Assembly (NCBI GenBank): GCA_963721305.1
Contig: CAVRIR010000006.1
Span: 434,001 to 498,000 of the forward strand
DNA from: DATAES01 sp963721305
GTDB lineage: Bacteria; Actinomycetota; Acidimicrobiia; Acidimicrobiales; JACDCH01
DNA length: 64,000 nt
Reading direction: 5' to 3'
The translations under genes were made by a program, and so were the position numbers. The first letter of the stretch is position 1; each line of letters opens with the position of its first letter. Positions 17,637 through 26,732 of the stretch are shown in pieces. The notes under the pieces are model-generated. The model was given only the letters and a program-made list of their open reading frames with translations. It was not told where the DNA came from and did not search any database.

Positions 17637-18485
17637 TCAGTGGAACGAGAGGAGCTCGCCGCCGCCGTAGACCAAGGCGAGCACGGTGAAGAACACGCCC
17701 ATGAGGACACGGAGGCGAGCTTCCGAGCCATGGAGCGTCACCTTGGCGCCGACCTGCGCGCCGGGGATGACGCCGACAACCAGCGGCAGCGCATATGCCC
17801 AGTCGATGTGGCCGAGCAAGGTGTGCGTGATCATCGCCGGTATGGAGAAGATCGCGACCGCGACGAGGCTCGTAGCGACGGCGCGCTTCGGCGGCAGCCG
17901 CAGCAGACCGGTGTACGCGGGAACCAGCAGGACGCCACCACCCACGCCGAGCAGGCCGGCGAGCAGGCCGGCGGCGGCGCCGATCACGCCGACCAGCGGA
18001 AGCGACGGCTTCGTGTAGCGGTCCTCCGCGGGCGAGTCGACCGTCGAGATGGGCTCGACTATCTCGACGCCTTCGGCATCGGCGGGTCCACCCAGAGGAA
18101 CGGACACCTTCTCGGGTGCACGCGACTTCGCGAGCGCGTTGGTGAGTCCGCTCCACAACAGCATCGCTGCGGTCAGCAGCATCAGGTAGTGACCGTTGAC
18201 GTGATCCGAAGCTTCCGCGCCGAGCACCGCGAATCCCGCGCCGAGCAGTCCACTCGTGAGTGCGACCGACCACTCGACCATCTGCGCCTTGCTGTAACGC
18301 CATGCTCCGGAGACGGCGCCCGGCAGGATCGCGGGAATCGTCGATCCCACGGCCTCGATCGGCGTCGCCCCGAGCATCCGGATGCCGGGAGTCGTGAGGA
18401 CGGCGCCACCGACGCCGAACATCCCCGACAGCACTCCGGACGCGAACCCGACCGCGACCACGGCGAGGACGACGAACAGGTTCAC
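17637..18485 (-). CDS. TauE/SafE family sulfite/organosulfonate exporter
   Basis: A 282-residue inner-membrane transporter with two homologous halves, each opening with a Gly-rich helix: GVLSGMFGVGGAVLTTPGIR (about 17-36) and GLLAGLLGVGGGVLLVPAY (about 172-190). Around eight membrane segments are visible, with a charged cytoplasmic loop of about 45 residues between the halves. Family members export sulfite, sulfoacetate or related anions, and specificity is unknown here. It converges with the LysR gene, 42 bp apart. Confidence 0.85.
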   Translation of the reverse strand: MNLFVVLAVVAVGFASGVLSGMFGVGGAVLTTPGIRMLGATPIEAVGSTIPAILPGAVSGAWRYSKAQMVEWSVALTSGLLGAGFAVLGAEASDHVNGHYLMLLTAAMLLWSGLTNALAKSRAPEKVSVPLGGPADAEGVEIVEPISTVDSPAEDRYTKPSLPLVGVIGAAAGLLAGLLGVGGGVLLVPAYTGLLRLPPKRAVATSLVAVAIFSIPAMITHTLLGHIDWAYALPLVVGVIPGAQVGAKVTLHGSEARLRVLMGVFFTVLALVYGGGELLSFH

Positions 18486-18547
18486 CGCTCCAGTTTCGAG
18501 GACCCGCTAGTTGCTGTCAAAGACCAGTTTCGCTCGATATCCATATC

Positions 18548-18937
18548 TCACAAGTATGGATACGAGGAACCGAACTCGGCCCAAACCGTCTTTCCCGGGT
18601 TGGCCGGCACGACGCCCCACGCCGCCGACAACCGATCGACCAGGAACATCCCCCGGCCCCGAATCTGCGTCGGGTGCTGTGCACGCACGAAGGGCAGCTC
18701 CGGGTTCCCGTCGTCGAGCTCGATGCGCAAGGTCTGGTCGCACTCGGAGAGTCGCAGGCGCAGCGGCGGGACGGCATGGTCGATCGCGTTCGTCACCATC
18801 TCGCTGACGCAGAGGGCGACGGCGTCGAGCACCTCCGTGCCGACATGATCCGACCAGTGCTCGTGGACGAAGGCGCGGGCTCGTCCCGGGGCGCCGTTGT
18901 CGGGCAGCAACTCGATCGCAAAATCGGGCACTCCCAC
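18548..18937 (-). CDS. RsbW-like ATP-binding protein (anti-sigma kinase family)
   Basis: A 129-residue stand-alone HATPase_c_2 domain. The N-box is in CVSEMVTNAIDHA, the ATP-lid Asp in LDDGNPELP, and the G-box in IRGRGMFLVDRL. Such proteins are serine kinases that bind sigma factors or modify STAS-domain antagonists. Several GTG starts are possible (18937, 18931). A divergent NarL-type regulator begins 99 bp away. A STAS protein with a degenerate phosphosite occurs at 43474-43836, but partnership is speculative. Confidence 0.75.
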   Translation of the reverse strand: MGVPDFAIELLPDNGAPGRARAFVHEHWSDHVGTEVLDAVALCVSEMVTNAIDHAVPPLRLRLSECDQTLRIELDDGNPELPFVRAQHPTQIRGRGMFLVDRLSAAWGVVPANPGKTVWAEFGSSYPYL

Positions 18938-19036
18938 ACAAACCGCATACCCAGTGCCGAAGCGGCACACACGCTGCCGGAACCCTCGCGGAGCATCACC
19001 CGATTGAGTGAAGCGGCGCGGTGGTACAGAGAACCC

Positions 19037-19825
19037 ATGCACGAGCATCTCGCTGACCGCGAGCAGCCCGACCGTCGTGCGGAGGCGGCCGCGAAGGGCG
19101 TCGGGCCGACCCGCATCGCGGTCGCGAACGACTACGAGATCGTCGTCGCCGGACTGGCGGCGATGCTCGAGCGGGAGGACGACATCGAGGTCGTCGACAT
19201 GTTCGTCGTCGGCGAGGAGGGACCGTCCGAGCCGATCGACGTGGTGCTGTACGACACCTTCGGTCGGGACGGGGTCGACCACGACCAGTTGCAGATGCTG
19301 GTTCGGACGCCGCTGGTGCAGCACGTCGTCGTCTTCACCCTGTCGTGGGACGACTCACTCACCGAGGCGGCGCTGCAGGAAGGCGTGACCGGCGTTCTGT
19401 CGAAGGCGTTGAAGGGAGACGAGTTGGCCGCCCACATCCGCGAGATCGCCACCGGCGCCGTCGTGGTCGCGGCGCCGCCCCACGGACGAATCGTGTCCGG
19501 CACCGGCCGGGACTGGCCCGGGCGATCCTTCGGGCTCTCCGAGCGGGAGAGCGAGTGCCTCGTGCTCCTCGCTGCAGGCCTGCGCAACGCCGAGATCGGC
19601 CGTTCGCTGTACGTCAGCGAAGACACCGTCAAGACCCACCTGAAGCGGGCCTACCGCAAGCTCGGCGTCGGCAACCGCGCGCAGGCGACCGCGATCGTGC
19701 TCCGCCATCCGTCCTTCGTGGGCCCGCCGCCCACGCTGCAGATCGACGACCGGTTCCGTCAGTCGGCTGCCGCAGCGAGCTCGTCGGTGCCGGCCTCGGC
19801 GAACGAGCGCCACAGACCTGCATAG
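19037..19825 (+). CDS. NarL/LuxR-type response regulator with diverged receiver
   Basis: A 262-residue regulator. Residues 25-140 are a receiver domain with Asp32, the phospho-acceptor position Asp73 (VVLYDTFG) and Lys123, though only one acid remains in the N-terminal acidic pair. The LuxR helix-turn-helix spans about 167-222 (LSERESECLVLLAAG, EDTVKTHLKRAYRKLGV). A Ser/Ala-rich tail of about 35 residues overlaps the end of the convergent ABC gene by 67 bp. No histidine kinase is adjacent. The RsbW-like kinase lies on the other side of the shared promoter. Confidence 0.82.
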   Translation: MHEHLADREQPDRRAEAAAKGVGPTRIAVANDYEIVVAGLAAMLEREDDIEVVDMFVVGEEGPSEPIDVVLYDTFGRDGVDHDQLQMLVRTPLVQHVVVFTLSWDDSLTEAALQEGVTGVLSKALKGDELAAHIREIATGAVVVAAPPHGRIVSGTGRDWPGRSFGLSERESECLVLLAAGLRNAEIGRSLYVSEDTVKTHLKRAYRKLGVGNRAQATAIVLRHPSFVGPPPTLQIDDRFRQSAAAASSSVPASANERHRPA

Positions 19826-22260
19826 CGGCCGCCGAGCGCGACGAGCTCGTCGTGACCGCCCTGCTCGACGAGGTGGCCGCGGTCGATGACGAGAATGCGA
19901 TCGGCGGTGCGGGCAGTCGGCAGCCGGTGGGCGACGAGCAGCGTCGTACGTCCCTGGGCGACGATGCCCATCGCGCGCTGCACGCGCGCCTCGGTCGCGA
20001 GATCGAGGTTCGACGTCGCTTCGTCGAGCAACAGGATCGGTGGATCGACCAATCGGGCGCGCGCGAGTGCGATCAGCTGGCGCTGGCCGGACGAAAGCGA
20101 TCGGCCCCGCTCACTCACGGGCGCGAGGTAGCCGCCCAGGAGCGAGGCGATGAAATCGTGGGCGCCGACCGCTCGCGCCGCCTGCTCGACTTCCGCGTCG
20201 GTTGCCTCTGGACGTCCGTAGGCGATGTTGTCGCGAATCGTGCCGGTGAACAGGAACGCTTCCTGCGGCACGACGCCGAGCTGGTGCCGGAACGCGCCGA
20301 GGTCGAGCGATCGCAGGTCCTTGCCGTCCACCTGCACGCTGCCCGCGGTCGGGTCGTAGAAGCGCGCCACGAGCTTGACGATCGTCGACTTGCCCGCGCC
20401 GGTTTCGCCGACCAGTGCGACGGTTTCGCCGGGTTCGATGTCGATGTCGACGCCGGCGAGCGCCTCACCCGACGCAGCCCCCGGATACGCGAACCGCACA
20501 TCGCGGAACGTCACGCGGCCGGAGAGATGGCCCGGCTCCACGGGGTGTTCGGGCTCGGGCGTGCCCGTCGGTGTCGCCATCAACTCGTCGATCATGGCCA
20601 TCGACGCGCTCGCCTGCTGCCACGTGTCGAACACCTGTGACAGCTGCTGGATGGGCGAGAAGAACTGGTCGAGGTACAGCAGGAACGCGATCAGGATGCC
20701 GACGGTGATCGTGCCGTGCGAGACGAGTGCCGACCCTGCGCCGAGCACGACGGCCGCGCCGATGTCCGACAGCATCAGCACGAACGGGAAGTAGATCGCG
20801 ATCAGTCGCTGCGTCTGCAGCCGCGCACCGAGGTACTCACTGTTGACGCCGCGGAACCCTTGGATGTTGCGGTCCTCCCGCACGTACGCCTGCGCCACCC
20901 GAACACCGGAGAGACTCTCTTGCAGATTCGCGTTGACCGTCGCGATCGCACCGCGTGCCCGCGCGTAGGCGCGGCTCGAGCGCCGCCAGTACCACCATGT
21001 CGCGATGACGAGCGGTGGTAGCACCGTCGCGGCGACGAGCGTGAGGGGCGGGGAGAGGTACGCGAGGAAGAAGAAGACGCCGACGCAGGTGAACACGCTG
21101 ACGATCGCGCTGTTGAGTCCGGTCTGGAGCAACTGTGACAACGACTCGATGTCGGTCGTCATGCGCGTCATCACGCGCCCGCCGAGCTCGCGGTCGTAGA
21201 AGTCGAGCGACAGCCGTTGCAGGTGTGCGAAGACGCGGATGCGCAGCGCGTACAGCAGCCGCTCCGCGGTTCGTCCGGTGATGAGGGTGTAGCCGCGTGT
21301 CAGCACGAAGTCCGCGAGCGCGCTCAGTAGGAACAAGAACGACGCGACCCACAGCGCCTGCTCGTTGTGCGCGACGACACCTTGGTCGATGCCGCGCCGG
21401 ATCAGTAGCGGCCCGAACAGCATCACGACGGTGTCGACCGCGACCAGCCCGAATCCGAACAGGAGCGGCCGCTGGTAGCGACGCAGCAGCGCGCCGAGGC
21501 TGAACCGTCCGGGATCAGCCGTGGCTTCGGCCTGGACGTCGACCCCCGGCTCGTCGTCCGCAGGAGGGAGGCGGTCGAGCGCGTCGAGCAGCTCAGGCGT
21601 CGGCGCCAGGTTCATACCGAACACACCGCCGCCCGCGCCGGCGCCGCCTCCGGGACCGAATCGCGCCGGACCCGACACGGCGAGCTTCGCCATCGGCGCA
21701 TCGGCGTCGACCGGTTCCCAAGCGCTCGGGGTGATCCCGTTGGTCGGCGGCGCGGTCGACGTCGCCGACGCGGCGTCACTCGACGCGGCCGAGGCGACCG
21801 AGGCGACGGATGCCAGCGCCGCCTCGACGTCGTCGTCCTCGAGGTCGTCACCGGGACCGGCGAGCAGCGTCCGGTACAGCTCGGACCGTGCGAGCAGCTC
21901 GTCGTGTGTGCCTTCGGCGGCGACGTGACCGTGATCGACGACGACGATGCGGTCCGCCAAACGCAACGTCGACCGCCGGTGCGCGACCAGCAGCGTCGTG
22001 CGCCCGGCCATGATCGAACGCAGCGTCTCGTGGATGTCTTCTTCGGTCTCGGCATCGATCGACGAGGTCGCGTCGTCGAGGATCAGGATCCGCGGGTCGG
22101 TGATGATCGCCCGGGCGAGCGCAACACGTTGGCGCTGGCCACCGGACAACGTGAGCCCACGCTCACCGACCACGGTGTCGTATCCGTCGGGTAGCTCGAG
22201 GATGAACTCGTGCGCCTCGGCGGCGCGCGCCGCAGCTTCGATCTCCGCCATCGGAGACAT
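19759..22260 (-). CDS. Double ABC exporter, C-terminal reading frame (end of NBD1, linker, TMD2, NBD2)
   Basis: This frame continues the exporter after a one-base shift at about 22248. It holds the rest of the first nucleotide-binding domain (LSGGQRQRVALARA signature, ILILDDATSSID Walker B, VAHR switch), a 100-residue Ala/Asp/Gly-rich linker, a second six-helix transmembrane domain, and a complete second NBD (VGETGAGKSTIVK Walker A, signature LSSGQRQLIALARA, ILLLDEATSNLD). A single chain with two TMD-NBD modules would be about 1,285 residues. Removing one G from ATGGCGG restores SDAEIEAAARAAEAHEF across the joint, so one protein is likely. Substrate unknown; lipids or drugs are usual. Confidence 0.82.
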   Translation of the reverse strand: MSPMAEIEAAARAAEAHEFILELPDGYDTVVGERGLTLSGGQRQRVALARAIITDPRILILDDATSSIDAETEEDIHETLRSIMAGRTTLLVAHRRSTLRLADRIVVVDHGHVAAEGTHDELLARSELYRTLLAGPGDDLEDDDVEAALASVASVASAASSDAASATSTAPPTNGITPSAWEPVDADAPMAKLAVSGPARFGPGGGAGAGGGVFGMNLAPTPELLDALDRLPPADDEPGVDVQAEATADPGRFSLGALLRRYQRPLLFGFGLVAVDTVVMLFGPLLIRRGIDQGVVAHNEQALWVASFLFLLSALADFVLTRGYTLITGRTAERLLYALRIRVFAHLQRLSLDFYDRELGGRVMTRMTTDIESLSQLLQTGLNSAIVSVFTCVGVFFFLAYLSPPLTLVAATVLPPLVIATWWYWRRSSRAYARARGAIATVNANLQESLSGVRVAQAYVREDRNIQGFRGVNSEYLGARLQTQRLIAIYFPFVLMLSDIGAAVVLGAGSALVSHGTITVGILIAFLLYLDQFFSPIQQLSQVFDTWQQASASMAMIDELMATPTGTPEPEHPVEPGHLSGRVTFRDVRFAYPGAASGEALAGVDIDIEPGETVALVGETGAGKSTIVKLVARFYDPTAGSVQVDGKDLRSLDLGAFRHQLGVVPQEAFLFTGTIRDNIAYGRPEATDAEVEQAARAVGAHDFIASLLGGYLAPVSERGRSLSSGQRQLIALARARLVDPPILLLDEATSNLDLATEARVQRAMGIVAQGRTTLLVAHRLPTARTADRILVIDRGHLVEQGGHDELVALGGRYAGLWRSFAEAGTDELAAAAD

Positions 22261-23617
22261 CCGGACGTCCGTATGCGATGTTGGCCCGCACGGTGTCGCT
22301 GAACAGGAAGCTCTCCTCGAAGACCACACCGACCTGGCGGCGCAGCGAATCGAAGGTGACATCGCGCACGTCGATGCCGTCGATCGTGACACTGCCGTCC
22401 GACACGTCGTAGAAGCGCGGCAACAAGAGCGCGACCGTCGACTTGCCCGAACCGCTCGCGCCGACGAGCGCCACCGTGTCACCAGGTTCGACCCGCAACT
22501 CGAAGCCGTCGAGCACGGGATCGGTCTTCGTGTAGCCGAACCGAACGTTCGAGAAGTGAACGTCACCGGTGATGGCAGGGAGCGGCGTCGCGTCCTCGGG
22601 CTCGACGATCTTCGGGTTGGCGTCGAGCAAGTCGAGGATCCGCTCGGCGCCGGCGCGCGCCTGCTGGCCGATGGCGACCAGGTTGGAGAACATCCGGACC
22701 GGCGCCACGAGCTGCACCATGTACGACGAGAACGCGAGGAACGAGCCGAGCGACAGGTGCCCATTGAGCGCCAACCAGCCCCCGAACGCCAGCACCGCGA
22801 CCTGCGCGAGCACGGGGATCAACTGCATGAGCGGCGTGAACCGCGCCTGGAAGCGGATCATGCGAACGCGCGACTTGTAGAGATCCTCTCCGACGTCGGC
22901 GAGGTGGCCGAGCTCGCGCTGTTCTTGCCCGAACCCCTTCACCACCCGTACGCCGGTGACGGTTTCGTCGACCACCCCGGCAACCTCGCCCGCGTGTTGC
23001 TGCGCGTCCCAACTCGCGGGGAAGAGCGTCCGCCGCGAGCGCAAGGTGACGAAAGCCAATGCGGGGACGACGAGCAACGCGACGATCGTCAGGGGCGGCG
23101 ACAGGATGAACATGATGATGAGCGACAGGATCAACATCACGACGTTGCCGAGGACGATCGGCAAGAACATGAGGAGTCCTTGCAGCAACGCGACGTCGCT
23201 GTTCGCGCGCGAGACCAGCTGTCCTGTCTGCATCTGGTCGTGGCTCGCGAAGTCCAGACGCTGCAGACGTTCGTAGACCGCGTTGCGGAGGTCGAACTGG
23301 ACGTCGAGGCTGACACGCCCGCCGACGAAGCGCCGGATGTATGCGGCGATGAAGCCGAACACGCCGGCGATGATGAGCAGCGCGAGCCACGGCCCGAGCG
23401 GCTTCACCGGGTTGACGATGACGTCGTCGATGATCGTCTTCTCGATGACCGGGGTGAGCGCACTCACCGCCTGCCCGGCGATCGAGAACCCGAACGCGAT
23501 CGCGACGTTGCGCTTGTGCGCCATGATGAACGGCCCGAGGCGGCGGATCCATCCACCCGACCCCGCCGGCGCAGCTTCGGGCGTGGGCCGATCGACCGCG
23601 GAGACCCGTGCCGTCAT
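22163..23617 (-). CDS. Double ABC exporter, N-terminal reading frame (TMD1 and start of NBD1)
   Basis: From ATG 23617 this frame encodes a first six-helix exporter transmembrane domain and the front of its NBD: Walker A VGASGSGKSTVALLL, the Q-loop region QVGVVFEESFLFSDT, and ANIAYGRPDV. After the shift at about 22248 the remaining residues up to the stop at 22163 are out of frame and meaningless. The ATG overlaps the stop of the upstream MarR gene (ATGA), so the two are translationally coupled and MarR is the probable regulator. It acts in the cytoplasmic membrane together with the frame at 19759-22260. Confidence 0.82.
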   Translation of the reverse strand: MTARVSAVDRPTPEAAPAGSGGWIRRLGPFIMAHKRNVAIAFGFSIAGQAVSALTPVIEKTIIDDVIVNPVKPLGPWLALLIIAGVFGFIAAYIRRFVGGRVSLDVQFDLRNAVYERLQRLDFASHDQMQTGQLVSRANSDVALLQGLLMFLPIVLGNVVMLILSLIIMFILSPPLTIVALLVVPALAFVTLRSRRTLFPASWDAQQHAGEVAGVVDETVTGVRVVKGFGQEQRELGHLADVGEDLYKSRVRMIRFQARFTPLMQLIPVLAQVAVLAFGGWLALNGHLSLGSFLAFSSYMVQLVAPVRMFSNLVAIGQQARAGAERILDLLDANPKIVEPEDATPLPAITGDVHFSNVRFGYTKTDPVLDGFELRVEPGDTVALVGASGSGKSTVALLLPRFYDVSDGSVTIDGIDVRDVTFDSLRRQVGVVFEESFLFSDTVRANIAYGRPDVSDGGDRSCGARRRGARVHPRATRRIRHRGR

Positions 23618-24063
23618 CGCACCGCCGCACGTTGGGTCGGGAGCACTCGTCCGAATGCGGTCAGTCCGTCGAGCACAACCTCGCGGTCTTCGGGCGGGGC
23701 GTCGGCCAGGATCTGATCGAGCCGTTCCGCAGCCGCTCGCTCCGCGACCTGCAGCGCCACACGTCCTTCGGTGGTCACTTCCAGACTCACGCCTCGCCGA
23801 TCGCCGTCGACGCTGATCCGGCGCACCCAACCTTTCGCCTCGAGACCGTCGAGCAGCCCGGTGAGCGATGGACGGGAGACCGCCGCCTTCTCGGCCACGC
23901 GGCTCGCCCGCTCGGGCGAAGACGCGATCAACGTGAGGACGCGGAACTGCGGCAGCGTCATGTCGCCGAGCGACCGCTCGACCACCCGGGCCCCGAAGGC
24001 GAGCGCGCGCACGGCTGCCAGCGCGGGGGCCGCGTCGACGGCCGCAGGCTGTTCGAGTCCCAT
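23614..24063 (-). CDS. MarR family transcriptional regulator
   Basis: A 149-residue winged-helix repressor with LPQFRVLTLIASSP leading into the helix-turn-helix (AEKAAVSRPSLTGLLDGLEAKGWV) and the beta-wing SVDGDRRGVSLEVTTEG. It is the first gene of a two-gene operon with the double ABC exporter, sharing an ATGA overlap. This is the usual layout for ligand-responsive control of efflux. The start ATG 24063 is preceded by a short AT-rich stretch (ACCTAACGAT in reverse) that could carry the promoter. Confidence 0.85.
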   Translation of the reverse strand: MGLEQPAAVDAAPALAAVRALAFGARVVERSLGDMTLPQFRVLTLIASSPERASRVAEKAAVSRPSLTGLLDGLEAKGWVRRISVDGDRRGVSLEVTTEGRVALQVAERAAAERLDQILADAPPEDREVVLDGLTAFGRVLPTQRAAVR

Positions 24064-24125
24064 ATCGTTAGGTTACCGAACGAACCTCCGGCACAACCAC
24101 CGAACTCCGGGTCGTTCGCGAGGGT

Positions 24126-24764
24126 TCAGCGGTCGGCGGCGCGGTCGAGCAGGTCGATTACCTCGCTGTCGGAGGTCTGACCGAAGTCGCCATACCACTG
24201 GCCGATGGCGAAGAAGCGCTCGGGCGTCTCGAGGACGACGACCTCGTCGGCACTGTCCCGGAGATCGTCCGCGGCAGTGGGCGGTGCCACCGGCGAGGCG
24301 AGCACGACCCGCCGAGCCCCGTGCGCGCGGGCAACCTGGCACGCGGCGCGGGCAGTCGATCCGGTGGCGATGCCGTCGTCGATGATGACGACCGACCGCC
24401 CCTCGAGGGGTACCCGAGCCCGATCACCGCGGAACTGGCGGGATCGCCGCTCGACCTCGGCTCGTTCTCGCTCTTCGACCGCGTCGAGCTCCTGCTCGCT
24501 GACCTGGGCCAGGTCGATGACCTCCTCGTTGAGGACGCGCACGCCGTCTTCGCCCAGCGCCCCCATCGCCAGCTCGGGCTGCACCGGCACGCCGAGCTTC
24601 CGAACGATGATCACGTCGAGCGGCGCATCGAGCGCGAGCGCGACCTCGAATGCCACGGGAACGCCACCCCGGGGAAGGCCGAGGACGACAATGTCGTCAC
24701 TGCGGCACCCGGCGAGCCGAACGGCGAGGCGGCGACCCGCATCCTGTCGATTCTCGAAGGCCAT
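24126..24764 (-). CDS. Phosphoribosyltransferase-domain protein
   Basis: A 212-residue type I phosphoribosyltransferase fold. The PRPP loop is VVIIDDGIATGSTARA (125-140), and VVLGLPRGGVPVAFEVA (26-42) and VRKLGVPVQPELAMGAL (54-70) are the conserved upstream strands of the family often fused to dienelactone-hydrolase-like domains. It probably handles a nucleobase or has a salvage-linked regulatory role; the base is unknown. ATG 24764 follows AAAGAGG at good spacing, so the longer frame from 24797 is rejected. It is divergent from the SurE-like gene. Confidence 0.82.
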   Translation of the reverse strand: MAFENRQDAGRRLAVRLAGCRSDDIVVLGLPRGGVPVAFEVALALDAPLDVIIVRKLGVPVQPELAMGALGEDGVRVLNEEVIDLAQVSEQELDAVEERERAEVERRSRQFRGDRARVPLEGRSVVIIDDGIATGSTARAACQVARAHGARRVVLASPVAPPTAADDLRDSADEVVVLETPERFFAIGQWYGDFGQTSDSEVIDLLDRAADR

Positions 24765-24811
24765 ACCGACCTCTTTCACCCCGCGCCCCAGAGACACTAG
24801 AAAGCCGCGCC

Positions 24812-25681
24812 GTGATCGTCACCCGCCGTACCCTCGCAGGGCTGTTCGCCTCACTCGTCCTCGGTTCGCTCGTCTTCGGCGCCGGCTGCAGCAGCGACAG
24901 CAAGCCGTCGGCCGCGTCGTCCGAGTCGTCCGCCACCAACGCGTCCGGCACCGCGCCGGGACAGGCGAGCGCCCAAGCGGTGTTGACGATCCTCGTGACC
25001 AACGATGACGGCGCGGGCGCACCCGGGATCGACGCGGTCGTCCAAGCCCTGCGCGCTGACCCGGCGACGCAAGTGACCGTCGTCGCGCCCGCCACGAACC
25101 AGAGCGGTGTCGGTGGCAACACGAGTCCAGGCCGGCTCACCGCCAGTCAGGGAACGACCGTGAGCGGTTACCCGGCGACGTTCGTGAACGGCACGCCCGT
25201 CGACTCGGTCGACTACGCGCTGTCCACCGTGCTGTCGACCCCACCCGACCTCGTCGTGTCCGGCGCCAACCTGGGCCAGAACGTCGGGCCGAACATCAAG
25301 ATCTCGGGGACGGTGGGCGCGGCACGGGCAGGCGCGCAACACAGCATCCCCGCGATCGCGGTGAGCGCAGCGTTCGGCAACCCCGTCGACTACGCCCTGG
25401 CCGCGAAGATGACCGAGTCATGGGTGCGCGACAACCGCGACGCGCTGCTCGCGTCGCACGCGGCACCGACGACCGTGACGAACCTCAACGTGCCCTCGTG
25501 TGGATCAGCCGGGCAAGTGCGTGGTCAGGTCACCGTGACGCCGGATCTCACCGCGTCCCCCGGCGACGCCGTCCAGCCCGCCGACTGCACGTCGACCGCA
25601 CCGGCCGCGGCAACCGACGTCGCGGCGCTGCACGAGGGCTTCGCGACGTTGAGCGACATCGGGCTCCGACAAGGCACGTAG
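24812..25681 (+). CDS. SurE-like nucleotidase domain in an exported lipoprotein
   Basis: A 289-residue protein with an N-terminal signal peptide ending at FGAGC (Cys26), a Ser/Ala-rich linker, and a SurE-type 5'/3'-nucleotidase domain from about 57. The metal motif NDDG (64-67, Asp65, Asp66), the Asn in APATNQSGVGGNT and the SGANLGQNVG phosphate loop are present. Classical SurE is cytosolic, so export is unusual. The lipobox is imperfect (GAG before Cys), so secretion with or without lipidation is possible. GTG 24812 directly begins the signal peptide. Confidence 0.8.
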   Translation: MIVTRRTLAGLFASLVLGSLVFGAGCSSDSKPSAASSESSATNASGTAPGQASAQAVLTILVTNDDGAGAPGIDAVVQALRADPATQVTVVAPATNQSGVGGNTSPGRLTASQGTTVSGYPATFVNGTPVDSVDYALSTVLSTPPDLVVSGANLGQNVGPNIKISGTVGAARAGAQHSIPAIAVSAAFGNPVDYALAAKMTESWVRDNRDALLASHAAPTTVTNLNVPSCGSAGQVRGQVTVTPDLTASPGDAVQPADCTSTAPAAATDVAALHEGFATLSDIGLRQGT

Positions 25682-25691
25682 CGTTGCCGGC

Positions 25692-26066
25692 ATGGCGCTG
25701 GTCGACCACATGCGCAAGATCTGCCTCGCCCTCCCCGAGGTGACGGAGCGCCCGAGCCACGGCACCCCGACGTGGTTCGTGCGTGAGAAGAAGACGTTCG
25801 TGCAGCTTTGGGACCACGGGCACCACGACGACGACTTCGCGCACCTGTGGTGCGCGGCCCCGCCGGGCGCGCAGGAGGCGATGATCGCGGCCGAGCCGGA
25901 CCGGTTCTTCCGTCCGCCCTACGTCGGCGGGCGCGGGTGGCTCGGGGTGCGGTTGGACGTCGACGTCGACTGGGACGAGATCGCCGGCATCTGCGAGGAC
26001 GCGTACCGCGTCGTCGCGCCGAAGCAGTTGGTGGCTCGCCTGGACGGTGAGGGAGGCGAGAGCTGA
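25692..26066 (+). CDS. MmcQ/YjbR family protein
   Basis: A 124-residue protein of the MmcQ/YjbR fold. LALPEVTERPSHGTPTWFVREKK at the N-terminus and PYVGGRGWLGVRLD followed by WDEIAGICEDAYRVVAPKQL are characteristic. Members bind DNA weakly or act as small accessory proteins, and no biochemical role is established. It lies 10 bp downstream of the SurE-like gene on the same strand, so the two may be cotranscribed. Confidence 0.82.
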   Translation: MALVDHMRKICLALPEVTERPSHGTPTWFVREKKTFVQLWDHGHHDDDFAHLWCAAPPGAQEAMIAAEPDRFFRPPYVGGRGWLGVRLDVDVDWDEIAGICEDAYRVVAPKQLVARLDGEGGES

Positions 26067-26090
26067 TGCGAGAGCTGATTCGCCTCGCCG

Positions 26091-26624
26091 TCAGCTGGTC
26101 GGGGTGAGACCGAGGACCTCGTCGATGCGGGCCTCGGCGGCCTCTTCGTCGATGTCCCAGGACACGGCCAACTCGGAGATGAGGATGTAGCGCGCCTTGG
26201 CGTACATCGACTGCTCCGCGGCCGACAGCTGCGCGGTGCGCAGACGGGCGGCGAGGTTCCGGACGACCTCGGCGCACTGGTAGACGTCGCCGGACTTCAG
26301 CTTCTCCTGGTGGTTCTTGAACCGCCGGGACCAGTTGGCCGGCACGCGCACGTCACGAACGGCGAGCACGTCGAGGACCTCGGCCGCGTCCTCGCTCGAG
26401 ATGGCGGCGCGGACGCCGAGATCGGCAGCCGCGTCTTCGGGGACGGACAGGGTCATGCCGCCGGACGTGCCCCAACCCTGCTGTGGAACCATGAGGACGA
26501 GGTAGTCGCGCTTCTCCCCGTTGAACTCCCGCTTCTCACGGCGAATGATCTCGGCCACGCCGTGGGATGGGTACACAACCTTGGAGCCAACTGCGAACAA
26601 GGAGTCGGGGTTCCGGCTCTTCAC
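26091..26624 (-). CDS. carD: CarD family RNA polymerase-binding regulator
   Basis: A 177-residue CarD protein. The N-terminal Tudor-like RNAP-interacting domain is clear (FAVGSKVVYPSHGVAEI, about 10-26), and the C-terminal helical DNA-binding domain contains VPANWSRRFKNHQEKL and a long YAKARYILISELAVSWDIDEEAAEA helix. In actinobacteria CarD stabilises open complexes at rRNA and other promoters. The start is GTG 26624 with a GGAG upstream. A direct repeat of AGCGTGTAG lies in the leader (26639-26658), and a TAGAAT -10-like box lies at 26706-26711. Confidence 0.88.
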   Translation of the reverse strand: MKSRNPDSLFAVGSKVVYPSHGVAEIIRREKREFNGEKRDYLVLMVPQQGWGTSGGMTLSVPEDAAADLGVRAAISSEDAAEVLDVLAVRDVRVPANWSRRFKNHQEKLKSGDVYQCAEVVRNLAARLRTAQLSAAEQSMYAKARYILISELAVSWDIDEEAAEARIDEVLGLTPTS

Positions 26625-26705
26625 GAATAACGCTCTCCGTCTCTACACGCTCTACACGCTTCTGGCAGGCACGCTCCGTCGTGGGTGCCCTGGAGCGGTC
26701 TGGGC

Positions 26706-26711
26706 ATTCTA
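26706..26711 (-). promoter_or_regulatory. Candidate -10 box for carD
   Basis: TAGAAT on the minus strand matches the TATAAT consensus at five of six positions and lies about 80 bp upstream of the carD start. No good -35 is seen at the right distance. A tandem AGCGTGTAG repeat lies between it and the gene. Confidence 0.35.
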
Positions 26712-26732
26712 CCCGCACCCAGGCCGTTGGCC

